Below are positions 38,545 to 48,152 of a DNA stretch of 48,437 bases, in pieces. Below the pieces are notes generated by a model that worked only from the letters and a program-made list of their open reading frames with translations, made no database searches and was not told the DNA's origin. Each line of letters starts with the position of its first letter. The stretch's first letter is position 1. Source of the stretch: Acutalibacter sp. (GTDB taxonomy: Bacteria; Bacillota; Clostridia; Oscillospirales; Acutalibacteraceae); NCBI GenBank assembly GCA_022511515.1, contig JAFLRP010000153.1, positions 1-48,437 of the forward strand, in the 5' to 3' direction. Made by a program: the position numbers and the translations under genes.

Positions 38545-39558
38545 ATGGAATACAGTTTAGACGTTGGTGCGTGGAATGCGGTGTTCGCGGTGCCCTGTGC
38601 CTTGGTGGACCGGCATATCAAGCTGGCGGGAAAAGAACAGTTGCAGGTGATCCTATGGCTGCTGCGCCATGCCGGAGAAAGCTTCTCTGCGGAGGGACTG
38701 TCGGAGGCACTAGGGATCAGCCGGGACAGCGTTCTGGACGCACTGGATTATTGGATGGACCGGGGACTGGTGGCAGAGAAATCCGGCGCCCTGTTCCCCG
38801 TGCCGCAAGCCGCTGTTCCCGCCAAGCAGAAAACGGAACCTGCTGCGGAAAAGCCGGAGGAAATTGCCGCTGAAGCGCAGGAGCCTCCTGCCGAAACAAC
38901 GAAAATACCGAAAAAGAGACTGGCAAAGCCGAACACCGCCTATCTGGCCGCCCGGATGCAGCAATCTGACGTCATCCGTTCCCTGCTGCAGGAGGCGGAG
39001 GGCACATTGGGTATCCTTTCTCCTGCCATGACCTCCGTGATCATCGCAAGCACTGACGATTACGGCTTGCCCGCCGAAGTGGTGGTCATGCTGCTCCACT
39101 ACGCCAAGGAAGTGGGCAAAACCGGTGCGGCCTATATCGATTCCGTGGCAAGAGACTGGGCGGAGAGCGGTATCTTCACGCTGGAGGCCGCTGAAGAGAA
39201 ATTGCAGGAGCTGAGCAAAAAGCGGCTGGCCTGGGGCAAAGTCTCCTCCGCTGCCGGGCTCGTGAAGCGCTCACCCTCCAAAAAGGAAGAGGAAGCCGCC
39301 TACCGCTGGGTGTATGAATGGGGCTTCCTGCCGGAGCTGCTGACCGCCGCCTATGAGCGCTGCGTGGACAACACCGGAAAATTCAGCGCCGCCTACATGA
39401 ACCGCATTTTGGAGCGGTGGCATAAAAAAGACATTCACACTCTGGAACAGGTGGCTGCCGAGGAGCAAAGCAAGCAGGAGGAAAAGTCCAAAAATACCAG
39501 CTATGACATTGACGAGGTGGAACGGCTGAGCTTTTTCGATTTACCGGAGGATTTGTAA
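38545..39558 (+). CDS. DnaD-domain replication protein
   Basis: 337 residues from ATG 38545 (AAGGAG about 10 bases upstream; the frame open from 38431 has no start signal). The N-terminal winged helix (about 25-80, EGLSEALGISRDSVLDALDYW) is followed by an Ala/Pro/Glu/Lys-rich linker. Two DnaB_2/DnaD-type domains follow (about 145-215, and 225-300 with YRWVYEWGFLPELLTAAYERC). The end is acidic. It would help load the replicative helicase together with the ATPase encoded directly downstream. It is host chromosome, not phage: it lies outside the att repeat. A weak -10 (TACAAT, 38508-38513) precedes it. Confidence 0.88.
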   Translation: MEYSLDVGAWNAVFAVPCALVDRHIKLAGKEQLQVILWLLRHAGESFSAEGLSEALGISRDSVLDALDYWMDRGLVAEKSGALFPVPQAAVPAKQKTEPAAEKPEEIAAEAQEPPAETTKIPKKRLAKPNTAYLAARMQQSDVIRSLLQEAEGTLGILSPAMTSVIIASTDDYGLPAEVVVMLLHYAKEVGKTGAAYIDSVARDWAESGIFTLEAAEEKLQELSKKRLAWGKVSSAAGLVKRSPSKKEEEAAYRWVYEWGFLPELLTAAYERCVDNTGKFSAAYMNRILERWHKKDIHTLEQVAAEEQSKQEEKSKNTSYDIDEVERLSFFDLPEDL

Positions 39559-40548
39559 ATGGGTTTTGGAAAAAAGATTTACGAGGAAGCCAGAACGGAG
39601 CTGGAGCGCCGCCGCCAAACCGCAGAGGCTGCTGCCAATGAGCGGCTGGAACGGTTTTACGAGCGCTGCCCGGAGGCCAGGGACACTCGGAGTGCCATTG
39701 CCGGAAACGCCGCCGGAGTCGCCAAGGCGGTGGTGCAAGGCGGGAATGTCCGGGCGGAGATCAAGAAACTGCAGGACAGGGCGCGCGAGCTGAACGCCGA
39801 ATATGACCGCCTGCTCACAAAGGCTGGGCTGACAAGAGAGGAGATCAGCCCCCAATATACCTGCCCCCATTGCAAGGACACCGGATTTGTGGACGGCAGG
39901 TTGTGCGACTGCTTCCGGCAGTTGCAGCGGAGCATTGCCTACGAGAAGCTGAGCATGGATGTGCCGTTAGAAAAATCCACTTTTTCCTCTTTTGACTTGT
40001 CCTACTACAAAGACGATCCGAAAGCCTATCGGCAAATGGAAACTATCCTGCAAACCTGTAAAAACTATGTGGAAAGATTTCGGAAAAATTCTTCCAGCCT
40101 ACTCTTTAAGGGGAACACGGGACTGGGAAAGACCCACTTGTCCCTGGCCATTGCCGGAGAGGTCATCGCCAAGGGATTTGGGGTGATTTACGGCTCCGCC
40201 CAAAGCTTTGCCGTTTCTCTGGAAAAGGAACGGTTTGACCGCCGGGAGCAGGAGGATGTGGAGGACACTCATTCTCAGCTCTTATCCTGTGACCTGCTGA
40301 TTCTGGATGATTTGGGGGCGGAATTCCCGTCCGCTTATGTCAGCGCTGCGCTGTACGACATTTTGAACAGCAGAATGCTGGCGGACAAGCCTACCATTAT
40401 CAGTACCAATCTATCCATGAAGGAACTGCAGGATCGCTATGGTGAACGCCTTGCTTCCCGCATTGCCGGTTATTACGGGAAGCTCGAATTTCTGGGGAAT
40501 GATCATCGAACTGAAGATCAAAAGCGCCGGCAGGAAGCGAAAAAATAA
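39559..40548 (+). CDS. DnaC/DnaI-type helicase loader ATPase
   Basis: 329 residues; the ATG follows the DnaD stop directly. The helical N-terminus is followed by a zinc-binding cluster (CPHCKDTG...LCDC, about 99-117). The AAA+ domain has Walker A GNTGLGKTH (about 187-195), Walker B LLILDDLGAE and sensor I ISTNLS. A C-terminal arginine stretch is present (ERLASRIAGYYGK). It loads the DnaB-type helicase at origins or restarts. The DnaD-DnaC pair as one operon is usual in Oscillospirales and relatives. Confidence 0.92.
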   Translation: MGFGKKIYEEARTELERRRQTAEAAANERLERFYERCPEARDTRSAIAGNAAGVAKAVVQGGNVRAEIKKLQDRARELNAEYDRLLTKAGLTREEISPQYTCPHCKDTGFVDGRLCDCFRQLQRSIAYEKLSMDVPLEKSTFSSFDLSYYKDDPKAYRQMETILQTCKNYVERFRKNSSSLLFKGNTGLGKTHLSLAIAGEVIAKGFGVIYGSAQSFAVSLEKERFDRREQEDVEDTHSQLLSCDLLILDDLGAEFPSAYVSAALYDILNSRMLADKPTIISTNLSMKELQDRYGERLASRIAGYYGKLEFLGNDHRTEDQKRRQEAKK

Positions 40549-40629
40549 TTGCTTTAAGGCCCAATGATCACGCTGTTCTGCGGCGTGATCTCGCAATAAG
40601 AAAACAAACTATTGAAGGAGGTCCTACTT

Positions 40630-41460
40630 ATGGCATTGATCCAATGCAATTTCTTTTCCAAATCTCTGATGCGCACCGTTCCCATTCAGGTGATACTGCC
40701 CACGGACAAGATAACCTTTCCCGGACAGCCTCAGCCTGAGGAAAAACCCTTTAAGACGCTGTATCTGCTCCACGGCATTTTCGGCAATTACACCGACTGG
40801 GTGTCCGGTACGCGGCTGCAATCCTGGGCGCAGGACAGAAATCTGGCAGTCGTCATGCCCTCCGGTGACAACAGCTTTTACGTGGACAACAAAAAGACCA
40901 GCGCCCTTTACGGCTCATTCATTTCCCAAGATTTGGTGGAGTTCACCAGAAAGAGCTTCCCCTTGTCCCGGAAGCGGGAGGACACCTTTATCGGCGGCCT
41001 TTCCATGGGCGGCTTCGGCTCCATCGTCAACGCTTTGCAGCACCCGGAGACCTTCGGGGCGGTGTGCGCTCTGTCCGCCGCGCTGATTTTGGAATCCGCT
41101 CCCCAGAACAAGGAATACACCGATTTCCTCATGACAAACCGGGGATATTATGAATCTGTGTTCGGCGATCTGGACCATATTCGGGGCAGTCTGGCGGACT
41201 ACGACCATTTGGCGGAGGAAGTGGCAAAGACCGGCGAAAAGCCCAAGTTCTACATGGCCTGCGGCACCGAGGACAGCCTGATCCATCCCAACCACGCCTT
41301 CCGCGATCACCTGAAGAAGCTGGGCTTTGACGTGACTTGGGAGGAAGGCCCGGGCGGTCACGACTGGACCTTCTGGGACACCTATATCTTGAAGGCCATG
41401 GAATGGCTGCCCTTAGACGGCGTCACTCAGGGCGTCAGCTCCGGGCACGTGACGGAATAA
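40630..41460 (+). CDS. Alpha/beta-hydrolase esterase (EstA/esterase D-like), copy 1
   Basis: 276 residues from ATG 40630 with AAGGAGG upstream. Esterase family PF00756: the oxyanion region TLYLLHGIFGNYTDW, nucleophile elbow GLSMGGFGS, and the catalytic histidine in GGHDWTFWD; the acid is probably the Asp in GTEDSL. There is no signal peptide, so it is cytoplasmic. Likely substrates are short-chain acyl or acetylated sugar esters, as for streptococcal tributyrin esterase. It is followed by a paralogue 28 bases later. Confidence 0.9.
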   Translation: MALIQCNFFSKSLMRTVPIQVILPTDKITFPGQPQPEEKPFKTLYLLHGIFGNYTDWVSGTRLQSWAQDRNLAVVMPSGDNSFYVDNKKTSALYGSFISQDLVEFTRKSFPLSRKREDTFIGGLSMGGFGSIVNALQHPETFGAVCALSAALILESAPQNKEYTDFLMTNRGYYESVFGDLDHIRGSLADYDHLAEEVAKTGEKPKFYMACGTEDSLIHPNHAFRDHLKKLGFDVTWEEGPGGHDWTFWDTYILKAMEWLPLDGVTQGVSSGHVTE

Positions 41461-41488
41461 AACTCATTTTCTGAAAGGGTGATGCGTT

Positions 41489-42316
41489 ATGTCACTGCTG
41501 CGTTTCAATTTTCAAAGCGACTGTCTGGGCAACAACACGGAAATTTCGGTGATTTTGCCGGATAAGCCCATGACGGAAAAGCCGGCGGAATTCTATGGCA
41601 GCGGTAAAAAATACAAGGTGCTTTGGCTGCTGCACGGGACTTTCGGCGACCACACGGACTGGCTGCGCAAGAGCAATATCGAGCTGTACGCCAGCGAAAA
41701 GAATCTCGCGGTGGTCATGCCCAGCGGGCTGAATTCAAATTATGTAAACTGGCCATCCTTTGCCACCGGCTACCGTGCTTGGGATTTCCTCTTTGACGAG
41801 CTGATGCCCCTTATCTACGGCTGGCTGCCCGTTTCAGATAAGCGGGAGGACAATTTCATTGCCGGACTGTCCATGGGCGGAAACGGCGCCATGCAGTATG
41901 CCATCGGCCACCCGGAGAAATTCGCCGGAGCCGCCAGTTTGTCCAACGCCCCCTCTGACCTCAGCTTGATGAAAGCTCCCGGCTACGACGGGAGCGCCGA
42001 GGGCGAGGCTATGAAGCTCTTCAACAAGCGGGTGCAGAATGTGGTGGACAATTTCGGAGGACTGGAAAATTATGTAAACTCCGTTGTCAACGTCTGGGAC
42101 AAGCTACCGGAGCTGCTGAAAGAAGGAACTCTGCCCAAGCTCTACTTCTGCTGCGGCACGGAGGACAAGCTGATCTGGGACAAGTACGTGAAATTCAAAG
42201 CCTACGCGGAAGAAATCGGCCTCCCCGCCGCCTTTGAAGAATTCGAGGGCTACACCCACGAATGGCGGTTCTGGGATCTGACTATCCAGCGGGCATTGGA
42301 TTATTTCGGATTGTAA
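41489..42316 (+). CDS. Alpha/beta-hydrolase esterase, copy 2
   Basis: 275 residues, paralogue of the preceding gene. VLWLLHGTFGDHTDW, the nucleophile elbow GLSMGGNGA, GTEDKL and the histidine in YTHEWRFWD are all in the same order. The middle (about 150-210) differs, suggesting another substrate range. Same operon; the terminator follows at 42337. Confidence 0.9.
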   Translation: MSLLRFNFQSDCLGNNTEISVILPDKPMTEKPAEFYGSGKKYKVLWLLHGTFGDHTDWLRKSNIELYASEKNLAVVMPSGLNSNYVNWPSFATGYRAWDFLFDELMPLIYGWLPVSDKREDNFIAGLSMGGNGAMQYAIGHPEKFAGAASLSNAPSDLSLMKAPGYDGSAEGEAMKLFNKRVQNVVDNFGGLENYVNSVVNVWDKLPELLKEGTLPKLYFCCGTEDKLIWDKYVKFKAYAEEIGLPAAFEEFEGYTHEWRFWDLTIQRALDYFGL

Positions 42317-42336
42317 TTGTCGCGAAAAAAACTGAA

Positions 42337-42371
42337 AGAACCCAACCGATTTTCCGGTTGGGTTCTCTTTT
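42337..42371 (+). terminator. Terminator after the esterase pair
   Basis: A 12-bp stem AGAACCCAACCG and its complement with a short loop, followed by CTTTTT. It may also serve the convergent small membrane gene. Confidence 0.9.
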
Positions 42372-42397
42372 TGAAAAACGGTCATTAGGAAAGAAAT

Positions 42398-42712
42398 TTA
42401 TAACAAAATAAATCCTACCGTCAACAGGATCGACAGCGCTATGCGAACAATGTGGTGCTGGATGTGAAAATTTTTGCTTTTCAATCCATTGTGTATGGCG
42501 GCGGCACAAATTGTCGCACAGCCGAGCAGAGCCAAAACGAAATCAAATGGTAGCTTTTCCAGGTTGCAGCCTGCGGCAGAAATCAACGCCACCGAACCAA
42601 GCAGCATGACCAAGGCAGGTATGGGCTTCTTTTCCGTTCTCATTTGGCTGACGGCGGCAAATAACGATAGGCCGCCGAAAAGGATACTGACGATACACAG
42701 CACAATATCCAT
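42398..42712 (-). CDS. Small integral membrane protein of unknown function
   Basis: 104 residues with four hydrophobic segments (about 2-20, 33-48, 55-73 and 86-103), separated by short basic loops such as RTEKKP and KSKNFHIQHH. No family recognised. It lies alone between the esterase terminator and the eda gene. Confidence 0.7.
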   Translation of the reverse strand: MDIVLCIVSILFGGLSLFAAVSQMRTEKKPIPALVMLLGSVALISAAGCNLEKLPFDFVLALLGCATICAAAIHNGLKSKNFHIQHHIVRIALSILLTVGFILL

Positions 42713-42744
42713 TTTGCATTACCTCGTTTTATGTTCTCGAAAAT

Positions 42745-43389
42745 TCACCGTTCCCGCACCTTGCGGACAATTTCCGCAGAGCGCTTGCAGAGTTCAGTGA
42801 TTTCTTCCCAGTTCCCCGCTTCCAACAGCTTTTCCGATACCATGTAGGAGCCGCCGCAAGCGATAACTGCCGGACAAGACAGGTATGTTGCTAAATTGTC
42901 AAGGCTGATACCGCCGGTGGGCATGATGCGGAACATGGGAAACGGCGCGCTCATGGCCTTGATTTTCCCGAGCCCGCCGGACTGCTCCGCCGGGAAGAAT
43001 TTCAGCACTTCCAGCCCGAATTTCAGAGCGGCATGGTAATCTGTGGGCGTGGTGCAGCCGGGATAGATGGGGACTTTTTTCTCTTGACAGTACGCCACCA
43101 ATTCGGGGTCAAAGCCGGGGGTAACGATAAATTCCGCTCCGGCCTTTAACGCGCTGTCCACCTGCTCTTTGTACAGGACGGTCCCCGCCCCCACCAGCAT
43201 ATCTGGGCAGGCTTCTTTCATCAGGCGGATGGCGGTCTCCGCTCCTGCGGCGCGGAACGTGACTTCCGCCGCCGGGATCCCCCCTTGGCAAAGGGCCTTT
43301 GCCAAGGGCACCGCGTCCTGCTCCGGGCGGTTCAGCTTGATAACGGGGATCACACCGATTTTTTCTATTTTCTTGTCGACGGCATTCAT
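42745..43389 (-). CDS. eda: KDPG/KHG aldolase (2-dehydro-3-deoxy-phosphogluconate aldolase)
   Basis: 214 residues, class I TIM-barrel aldolase that splits KDPG into pyruvate and glyceraldehyde-3-phosphate. The Schiff-base lysine is K130 in VLKFFPAE, the general-base glutamate is in AAEVTFR (E42), and the phosphate-binding glycines are in PTGGIS. It is the last gene of the uxaC-uxuA-uxuB-eda run and completes hexuronate breakdown. A KDG kinase is expected but not in this window. Confidence 0.93.
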   Translation of the reverse strand: MNAVDKKIEKIGVIPVIKLNRPEQDAVPLAKALCQGGIPAAEVTFRAAGAETAIRLMKEACPDMLVGAGTVLYKEQVDSALKAGAEFIVTPGFDPELVAYCQEKKVPIYPGCTTPTDYHAALKFGLEVLKFFPAEQSGGLGKIKAMSAPFPMFRIMPTGGISLDNLATYLSCPAVIACGGSYMVSEKLLEAGNWEEITELCKRSAEIVRKVRER

Positions 43390-43400
43390 GGAATTCCTCC

Positions 43401-44252
43401 TTATACGCCGGAATAGGCGGAGAATCCGCCGTCGATGGGCAGCACCACGCCGGTGATGAATCCGGCGGCTTCATTGTCCAGCAAGAACAGCAGACCGCCC
43501 TCCAGCTCCTCCGGCTGGCCGAACCGTCCCATGGGGGTGGCGGCCAAAATCTTCCCGGTGCGGGCAGTGGGAGAACCGTCTTCGTTCCAGAGCAGGGCGG
43601 CGTTCTGCTTGGTGGAGAAGAAACCGGGGGCGATGGCGTTGACCCGAATGCCCTCCTTGGCGAAATGCACCGCCAGCCACTGGGTGAAATTGGACACCGC
43701 CGCTTTCGCCCCGGAATAGGCGGGAATTTTCGTCAGCGGCGTGTAAGCGTTCATGGAGGAAATGTTTAGAATGCAGCATCCCGGACGGCCCAGCATCTGT
43801 CGGGCAAAGGCCTGCGTGGGAACCAGTGTCCCCAGGAAATTCAGGTCGAACACGAAGCCCACGCTTCTGGTATCCAGATCGAAAAAGCTCTTGGTCTCTC
43901 CGTCCAGATCGCCGGGCTCATAGTATTCCTTGTCAGTGGTGGCTCTGGGGTTGTTCCCCCCTGCCCCGTTGACCAGAATGTCGCAGGGGCCGAAATCTTC
44001 CAGAACCATATCGGCCACGGTGCGGCACAGCTCGCCGTCCAGCACGTTGCAGGCGTAGGCTTTGGCCTGCCCTCCGCTTGCCCGGATTTCCTCCGCCACC
44101 GTCTCGGCGGCCTCTCTGTTCAAATCCAGCAGAGCCACCTTTGCGCCGGACTTTGCCAGCACTTTGGAAAAATGCCCGCACAGCACGCCGCCCGCTCCTG
44201 TCACCACGGCTACCTTTCCGGTCAAATCTACGTGTAATCTGTTTTCACTCAT
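43401..44252 (-). CDS. uxuB: SDR-type D-mannonate oxidoreductase (fructuronate reductase)
   Basis: 283 residues of the short-chain dehydrogenase family. The cofactor loop is TGAGGVLCG, the NGAGG stretch follows, the catalytic serine is in NISSM and the Y-x-x-x-K pair is in YSGAK. The insertion PRATTDKEYYEPGDL is typical of the Firmicutes mannonate/fructuronate oxidoreductases that replace the unrelated E. coli UxuB. It would reduce fructuronate to mannonate. Its location between uxuA and eda supports this. Confidence 0.85.
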   Translation of the reverse strand: MSENRLHVDLTGKVAVVTGAGGVLCGHFSKVLAKSGAKVALLDLNREAAETVAEEIRASGGQAKAYACNVLDGELCRTVADMVLEDFGPCDILVNGAGGNNPRATTDKEYYEPGDLDGETKSFFDLDTRSVGFVFDLNFLGTLVPTQAFARQMLGRPGCCILNISSMNAYTPLTKIPAYSGAKAAVSNFTQWLAVHFAKEGIRVNAIAPGFFSTKQNAALLWNEDGSPTARTGKILAATPMGRFGQPEELEGGLLFLLDNEAAGFITGVVLPIDGGFSAYSGV

Positions 44253-44258
44253 ATTCTG

Positions 44259-45314
44259 TCATGCTTCCTTTCTTTTCTCGCAAGCTTCAAATAATCCGTT
44301 CAAATAGGCTGCGCCCAGCGCCCGGTCAAAGAGCCCGTAGCCCGGTCTGCCGGTTTCGCCCCAAATCATTCTGCCGTGATCCGGGCGGACGTAGCCGTCG
44401 TACCCGGCGTCGGTCAGAGATTTGACGATCTCATAGATGTCCAGACTGCCGCAGGAGGACAGATGGGCCCTTTCTTCAAATGAGCCGTCCTCCATGATCT
44501 TCACATTCCGAATGTGCATGAAGGCGATGCGATTCATAGCGGCATACTTTTTTACCATGGCGGTCACGTCGTTGCTTTTCGCACACCCCAAACTGCCGGT
44601 GCAGAGACAAAGGCAATTGCTGGGGCTGTCCACGATGGAAAGCATTCTGTCCAGATTTTCCTCGCAGGTGATGATGCGGGGCAGGCCGAAAATGGGATAG
44701 GGCGGATCGTCGGGGTGGATGGCCAGCTTGACACCGCACTCCTCCGCCACGGGGACAACGGTTTTCAAAAACCGCTCCAAATTCCGCCACAGTCCTTCTT
44801 CGCCCAATGTTCCGTAGGCGGCAATCAACTCCCGCACTTCGCTTTGGGTGTAGCTGGAATCCCACCCGGGGAGATGGATATCGTCGTGGAGAGGGTCAAG
44901 ACCTTTCATCTGCTCCCAATACATCACCAGACTGGTAGAGCCGTCGGGAGCTGCCTTGTCCAGTTGGGTACGGGTCCAGTCAAAGACGGGCATGAAATTG
45001 TAAGTGATACACTTTACCCCCGCTTTGGCACAGCGGCGGATATTCTCACAATAGTTTTGGAGAAGCGTGTCCACCTCTCCCCTGCCCAACTTGATGTCCT
45101 CATGGACGGGAACAGACTCCACCACGTCAAAAATCAGGCCGTGTTCTTCACAGTTGCGCTTGATTCTGTCCAGACTTTCCTCGCTCCACACCTCGCCGGG
45201 CTTGCAGTCGTACACGGCGGAGACAATGGAGCGCATACCGGGAATTTGGGAAATGTACTCCAAGGAAACGGGGTCGTCTTCCCCATACCAGCGAAAAGAT
45301 AGTTTCATGTTCAT
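44259..45314 (-). CDS. uxuA: Mannonate dehydratase
   Basis: 351 residues from ATG 45314, which overlaps the uxaC stop as ATGA with GGAGG seven bases upstream. TIM-barrel dehydratase converting mannonate to 2-keto-3-deoxygluconate. Metal and active-site regions include [35 protein letters not shown] and [12 protein letters not shown], the well-conserved UxuA signatures. Usual length is 350-390. Confidence 0.95.
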   Translation of the reverse strand: MNMKLSFRWYGEDDPVSLEYISQIPGMRSIVSAVYDCKPGEVWSEESLDRIKRNCEEHGLIFDVVESVPVHEDIKLGRGEVDTLLQNYCENIRRCAKAGVKCITYNFMPVFDWTRTQLDKAAPDGSTSLVMYWEQMKGLDPLHDDIHLPGWDSSYTQSEVRELIAAYGTLGEEGLWRNLERFLKTVVPVAEECGVKLAIHPDDPPYPIFGLPRIITCEENLDRMLSIVDSPSNCLCLCTGSLGCAKSNDVTAMVKKYAAMNRIAFMHIRNVKIMEDGSFEERAHLSSCGSLDIYEIVKSLTDAGYDGYVRPDHGRMIWGETGRPGYGLFDRALGAAYLNGLFEACEKRKEA

Positions 45315-46741
45315 AAGCACTCCTCCAAACCAAGTTTTTCTTCCAACCCAAAATAGCGGACCGCGTTATAGTAACACACGTCCTGCACCAATTTACCCAT
45401 CATCTCATAATCCTCCGGGTACTCGCCGCTTTCCATCCAACCGCCCAAAAGGCCGCATAAAATCCGGCGGAAGTACTCGTGTCTCGCGTAGCTGAGGAAG
45501 CTGCGGGAATCGGTGAGCATGCCGATGAAATTCCCGAGCAGCCCGGTGGAAGCCAGCCCCGTCATCTGGGACAGCATGCCGTCCTTGGTGTCGTTGTACC
45601 ACCAGGCGCTGCCGTGCTGGAGCTTCCCGGGCGTTTTGCCGTCCTGGAATGAGCCCACAAGGGCATCCAAAAAGGCGTTGTCGTTGCTGTCCAGACTGTA
45701 CAGCACCGTGCGGGGTTGCCGCCCGCTGCGATACATGGCGTCTAAAAGCCGGCGAAGCGCCTCACTGCCGTTATTGGGCCCGATACAGTCAAAGCCCGTG
45801 TCGGGGCCCGCTTTCTCAAACATCAGGGAATTGGGGTTTCTCATGCAGTTGTAGTGAATTTGCATGACCCAGCCCCTTTTCTCGTATTCCCCGGCAAGGA
45901 ACAGCAGCAGCGAGGTTTTCACAGCGTCCGCTTCCGCAGAGGTCACCGTTTCGCCGCTGAGCCGCTTTTTTATGATACGGTCCACCTGAGAACGTTCCGC
46001 CGCCGCAAATACCGCTTTATCCAATCCGTGATCGCTGGCGCGGCATCCGTGCTTGTCAAAGTATTCGATCCGCTTGCTCAGGGCTTCCTCCAGACTGTCA
46101 ATACCGTCGATGGAAATACCGGCGGCTTCGGAGAAACGGGAAAGGTACTTCTGCCAGCCGTCCTTTTCGATTTGCAGGGCCTTGTCCGGGCGGAAAGATG
46201 GAGCGACAATGGTGGACAGCATGGGATCATTTTGCAGCTTTTCGTGGTACTCTAAAGAATCGGCGGGGTCATCCGTCGTGCCGATAAAAGCCACGTTGCT
46301 CTGGCGGATCATCCCCCGGACGCTGAGATCAGGACTTTGGAGCTTTTCCTTTGTCAGCTCCCACACCTCTTTTGCGGTTTCCCCAGACAGCAGGCCGGTG
46401 TAGCCGAAATAATTCTTCAGCTCCAAATGGCACCAGTGGTACATGGGGTTACCGATGGCCTTCGGCAGCAGCTCCGCAAATTTTAGAAACTTTTCCCAGT
46501 CGTCGGCATCGCCGGTGACGTACTCCTCGCTGACGCCGTTTGCCCGCATGAGCCGCCACTTGTAGTGGTCGCCGGACAGCCACACTTGGGCAAGATTCTC
46601 AAAGCGCTTGTCCTCCCAAATCTCTTTTGGGCTCACGTGGCAGTGGTAGTCCACGATGGGCAGTCCCTTTGCATACTCGTGATACAGCTTCTGCGCCGCC
46701 GAAGTCGGCAGCAAAAAGTTTTCTTTCAAAAATTCGCTCAT
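45311..46741 (-). CDS. uxaC: Glucuronate (uronate) isomerase
   Basis: 476 residues from ATG 46741 (GGGAGGAG upstream; the upstream 22-codon extension has no site). Amidohydrolase-like barrel converting glucuronate to fructuronate or galacturonate to tagaturonate. Signatures are [15 protein letters not shown] near residue 35, [13 protein letters not shown] in the middle and [18 protein letters not shown] at about 405-422. First gene of the hexuronate operon. The presence of uxuA but not uxaA suggests glucuronate is the main substrate. Confidence 0.95.
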   Translation of the reverse strand: MSEFLKENFLLPTSAAQKLYHEYAKGLPIVDYHCHVSPKEIWEDKRFENLAQVWLSGDHYKWRLMRANGVSEEYVTGDADDWEKFLKFAELLPKAIGNPMYHWCHLELKNYFGYTGLLSGETAKEVWELTKEKLQSPDLSVRGMIRQSNVAFIGTTDDPADSLEYHEKLQNDPMLSTIVAPSFRPDKALQIEKDGWQKYLSRFSEAAGISIDGIDSLEEALSKRIEYFDKHGCRASDHGLDKAVFAAAERSQVDRIIKKRLSGETVTSAEADAVKTSLLLFLAGEYEKRGWVMQIHYNCMRNPNSLMFEKAGPDTGFDCIGPNNGSEALRRLLDAMYRSGRQPRTVLYSLDSNDNAFLDALVGSFQDGKTPGKLQHGSAWWYNDTKDGMLSQMTGLASTGLLGNFIGMLTDSRSFLSYARHEYFRRILCGLLGGWMESGEYPEDYEMMGKLVQDVCYYNAVRYFGLEEKLGLEECL

Positions 46742-46765
46742 ATTATTTCTCCTCCCGTTTTTCTC

Positions 46766-46794
46766 ATTGTACATGATATCCATTGCTTCTACAA
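46766..46794 (-). promoter_or_regulatory. Candidate promoter of the hexuronate operon
   Basis: Minus strand TTGTAG (46794-46789), 17 bases, TACAAT (46771-46766), 25 bases before the uxaC start. It lies in the 66-base gap after the acetyltransferase gene. No obvious regulator operator was identified. Confidence 0.5.
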
Positions 46795-46807
46795 GCTGTT
46801 TTTGCAC

Positions 46808-47347
46808 TCATTGCAAATAGGAGACGAAATCTTTTTCTGTCAATTCGTAATCTACCGAGGACTGCAAATTGCCCAGTTGATCCTTCCAGGAATCCCGATT
46901 GACTCCCAGCCTGCGAAAGCCAAGCTGTTCGTACACATGCTGGGCCCGTGTATTCTTCAGATTCGTGTCCAGCAGAATTTTTTCATAGCCGAATTCGTGG
47001 AACAATCCGTCGATAAATAGACTTAGAATGATTTTCCCCAGCCCCCGGTTCTGACAGGACGCGTCGCAAATTTTGATCCCGATCTCGCAGGTTTTGTCCC
47101 CCATATTGCGGTAATTCATTTCACCGATGGGCGTATCTTTCAGCAAAATGATGTGCCGGCGGGTGGTGTCGTCGCTTTCCTGCTCAATTTTAGCGGCGAT
47201 CTCCTCTGCCGTGATACCCAACCCGTTGGGAAACCCGGCGTGGGCCATCACCGCCCCGTCGTTCCACCAGCGGCAGAGCTGGGAAGCGTCTTCAATTTTT
47301 GCATTGCGAATGATAATGTCGCCGTATTGCCGTTCCATATCTGTCAC
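46808..47347 (-). CDS. GNAT-family acetyltransferase
   Basis: 179 residues. The RimJ/RimL-like N-terminus (IIIRNAKIEDASQLCRWWND) is followed by the acetyl-CoA loop CQNRGLGKIILSLFIDGLF and the C-terminal N.RAQHVYEQLGF. It would acetylate a small amine or protein N-terminus; the substrate is unknown. It lies upstream of uxaC and in the same direction. Confidence 0.88.
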   Translation of the reverse strand: MTDMERQYGDIIIRNAKIEDASQLCRWWNDGAVMAHAGFPNGLGITAEEIAAKIEQESDDTTRRHIILLKDTPIGEMNYRNMGDKTCEIGIKICDASCQNRGLGKIILSLFIDGLFHEFGYEKILLDTNLKNTRAQHVYEQLGFRRLGVNRDSWKDQLGNLQSSVDYELTEKDFVSYLQ

Positions 47348-47364
47348 CTCAAAATGAACTGTTG

Positions 47365-48135
47365 TTATGCCAGGAACAGCTCCAGTACCGGCCGGACTTC
47401 CCGGATAGCCGTTTCAAAGTCCGGATAAAAATCTCCCTCCAAACTCATTCTGCCGTCGTAGCCGATACTTTTCAGGGCACTTGCCCACTCCGCACAAGCT
47501 TCCCTATCTTGAATCGTAGGAATGCGCCTGTCCGCGTTGGGGCGGGCCATGTGGGTGTGGACGATCAGCCCGCCGGAATGTTTCACCGCGTCCAAAGTTT
47601 CGCCGTTCATGGACAGGTGAAAAAAGTCCACAAGGCATTTTACACTGGAATGGTCGGCGACCCTGCACATTTCGATACCTTCCGCCACGGTATTGATAAA
47701 ATTGGTTTCGGCGGTTCGCAGGGGTTCAATGGCGATCTGCATGCCATGCCGCGCGGCAATGTCGCCGCAAACGTGAATAACTTTTACAAACTGCTCCGCC
47801 GCCAGCGCCCGGTCATACCCGTCGGGAATTCTCCTTGCGCCGCCGCTTCCCAGCACGGCGATCTTCCCGCCCAGTTTTTCTGCTCGGGCAAAGCCTTTCT
47901 CGGCGTACTCCCTGATCCAGTCGTAATCCACCTCTTTGTTGAGGTTGACCCCCGAGGGGAAAAAGCAGTTAAAGCTTTCGGCGGGAAGCCCGGAATGTCG
48001 AATTTTCTCGCATATTTCCCCAAACTCCTCTTCGCCCGCCAGCGCTATGTTGGAGAAATTCAGCTCGATGTAGTCGTACCCATGCTTTTGCAGCAAGGAC
48101 AGCTTGTCTATACCGCAGCAACCGCCAAACTTCAT
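47365..48135 (-). CDS. Sugar phosphate isomerase/epimerase (xylose-isomerase-like TIM barrel)
   Basis: 256 residues of the AP_endonuc_2 superfamily. The start KFGGCCGIDKLSLLQKHGYDYIEL is typical. Metal-site regions are IAIEPLRTAETNFIN (Glu), CLVDFFHLSMNGE (Asp-His), HTHMARPNADRRIP (His) and MSLEGDFYP (Glu). It probably isomerises or epimerises a keto sugar. Proximity to the uronate operon is suggestive but it has no gene-specific signature. Confidence 0.85.
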   Translation of the reverse strand: MKFGGCCGIDKLSLLQKHGYDYIELNFSNIALAGEEEFGEICEKIRHSGLPAESFNCFFPSGVNLNKEVDYDWIREYAEKGFARAEKLGGKIAVLGSGGARRIPDGYDRALAAEQFVKVIHVCGDIAARHGMQIAIEPLRTAETNFINTVAEGIEMCRVADHSSVKCLVDFFHLSMNGETLDAVKHSGGLIVHTHMARPNADRRIPTIQDREACAEWASALKSIGYDGRMSLEGDFYPDFETAIREVRPVLELFLA

Positions 48136-48152
48136 AGAGATTCTCCTTTAGT

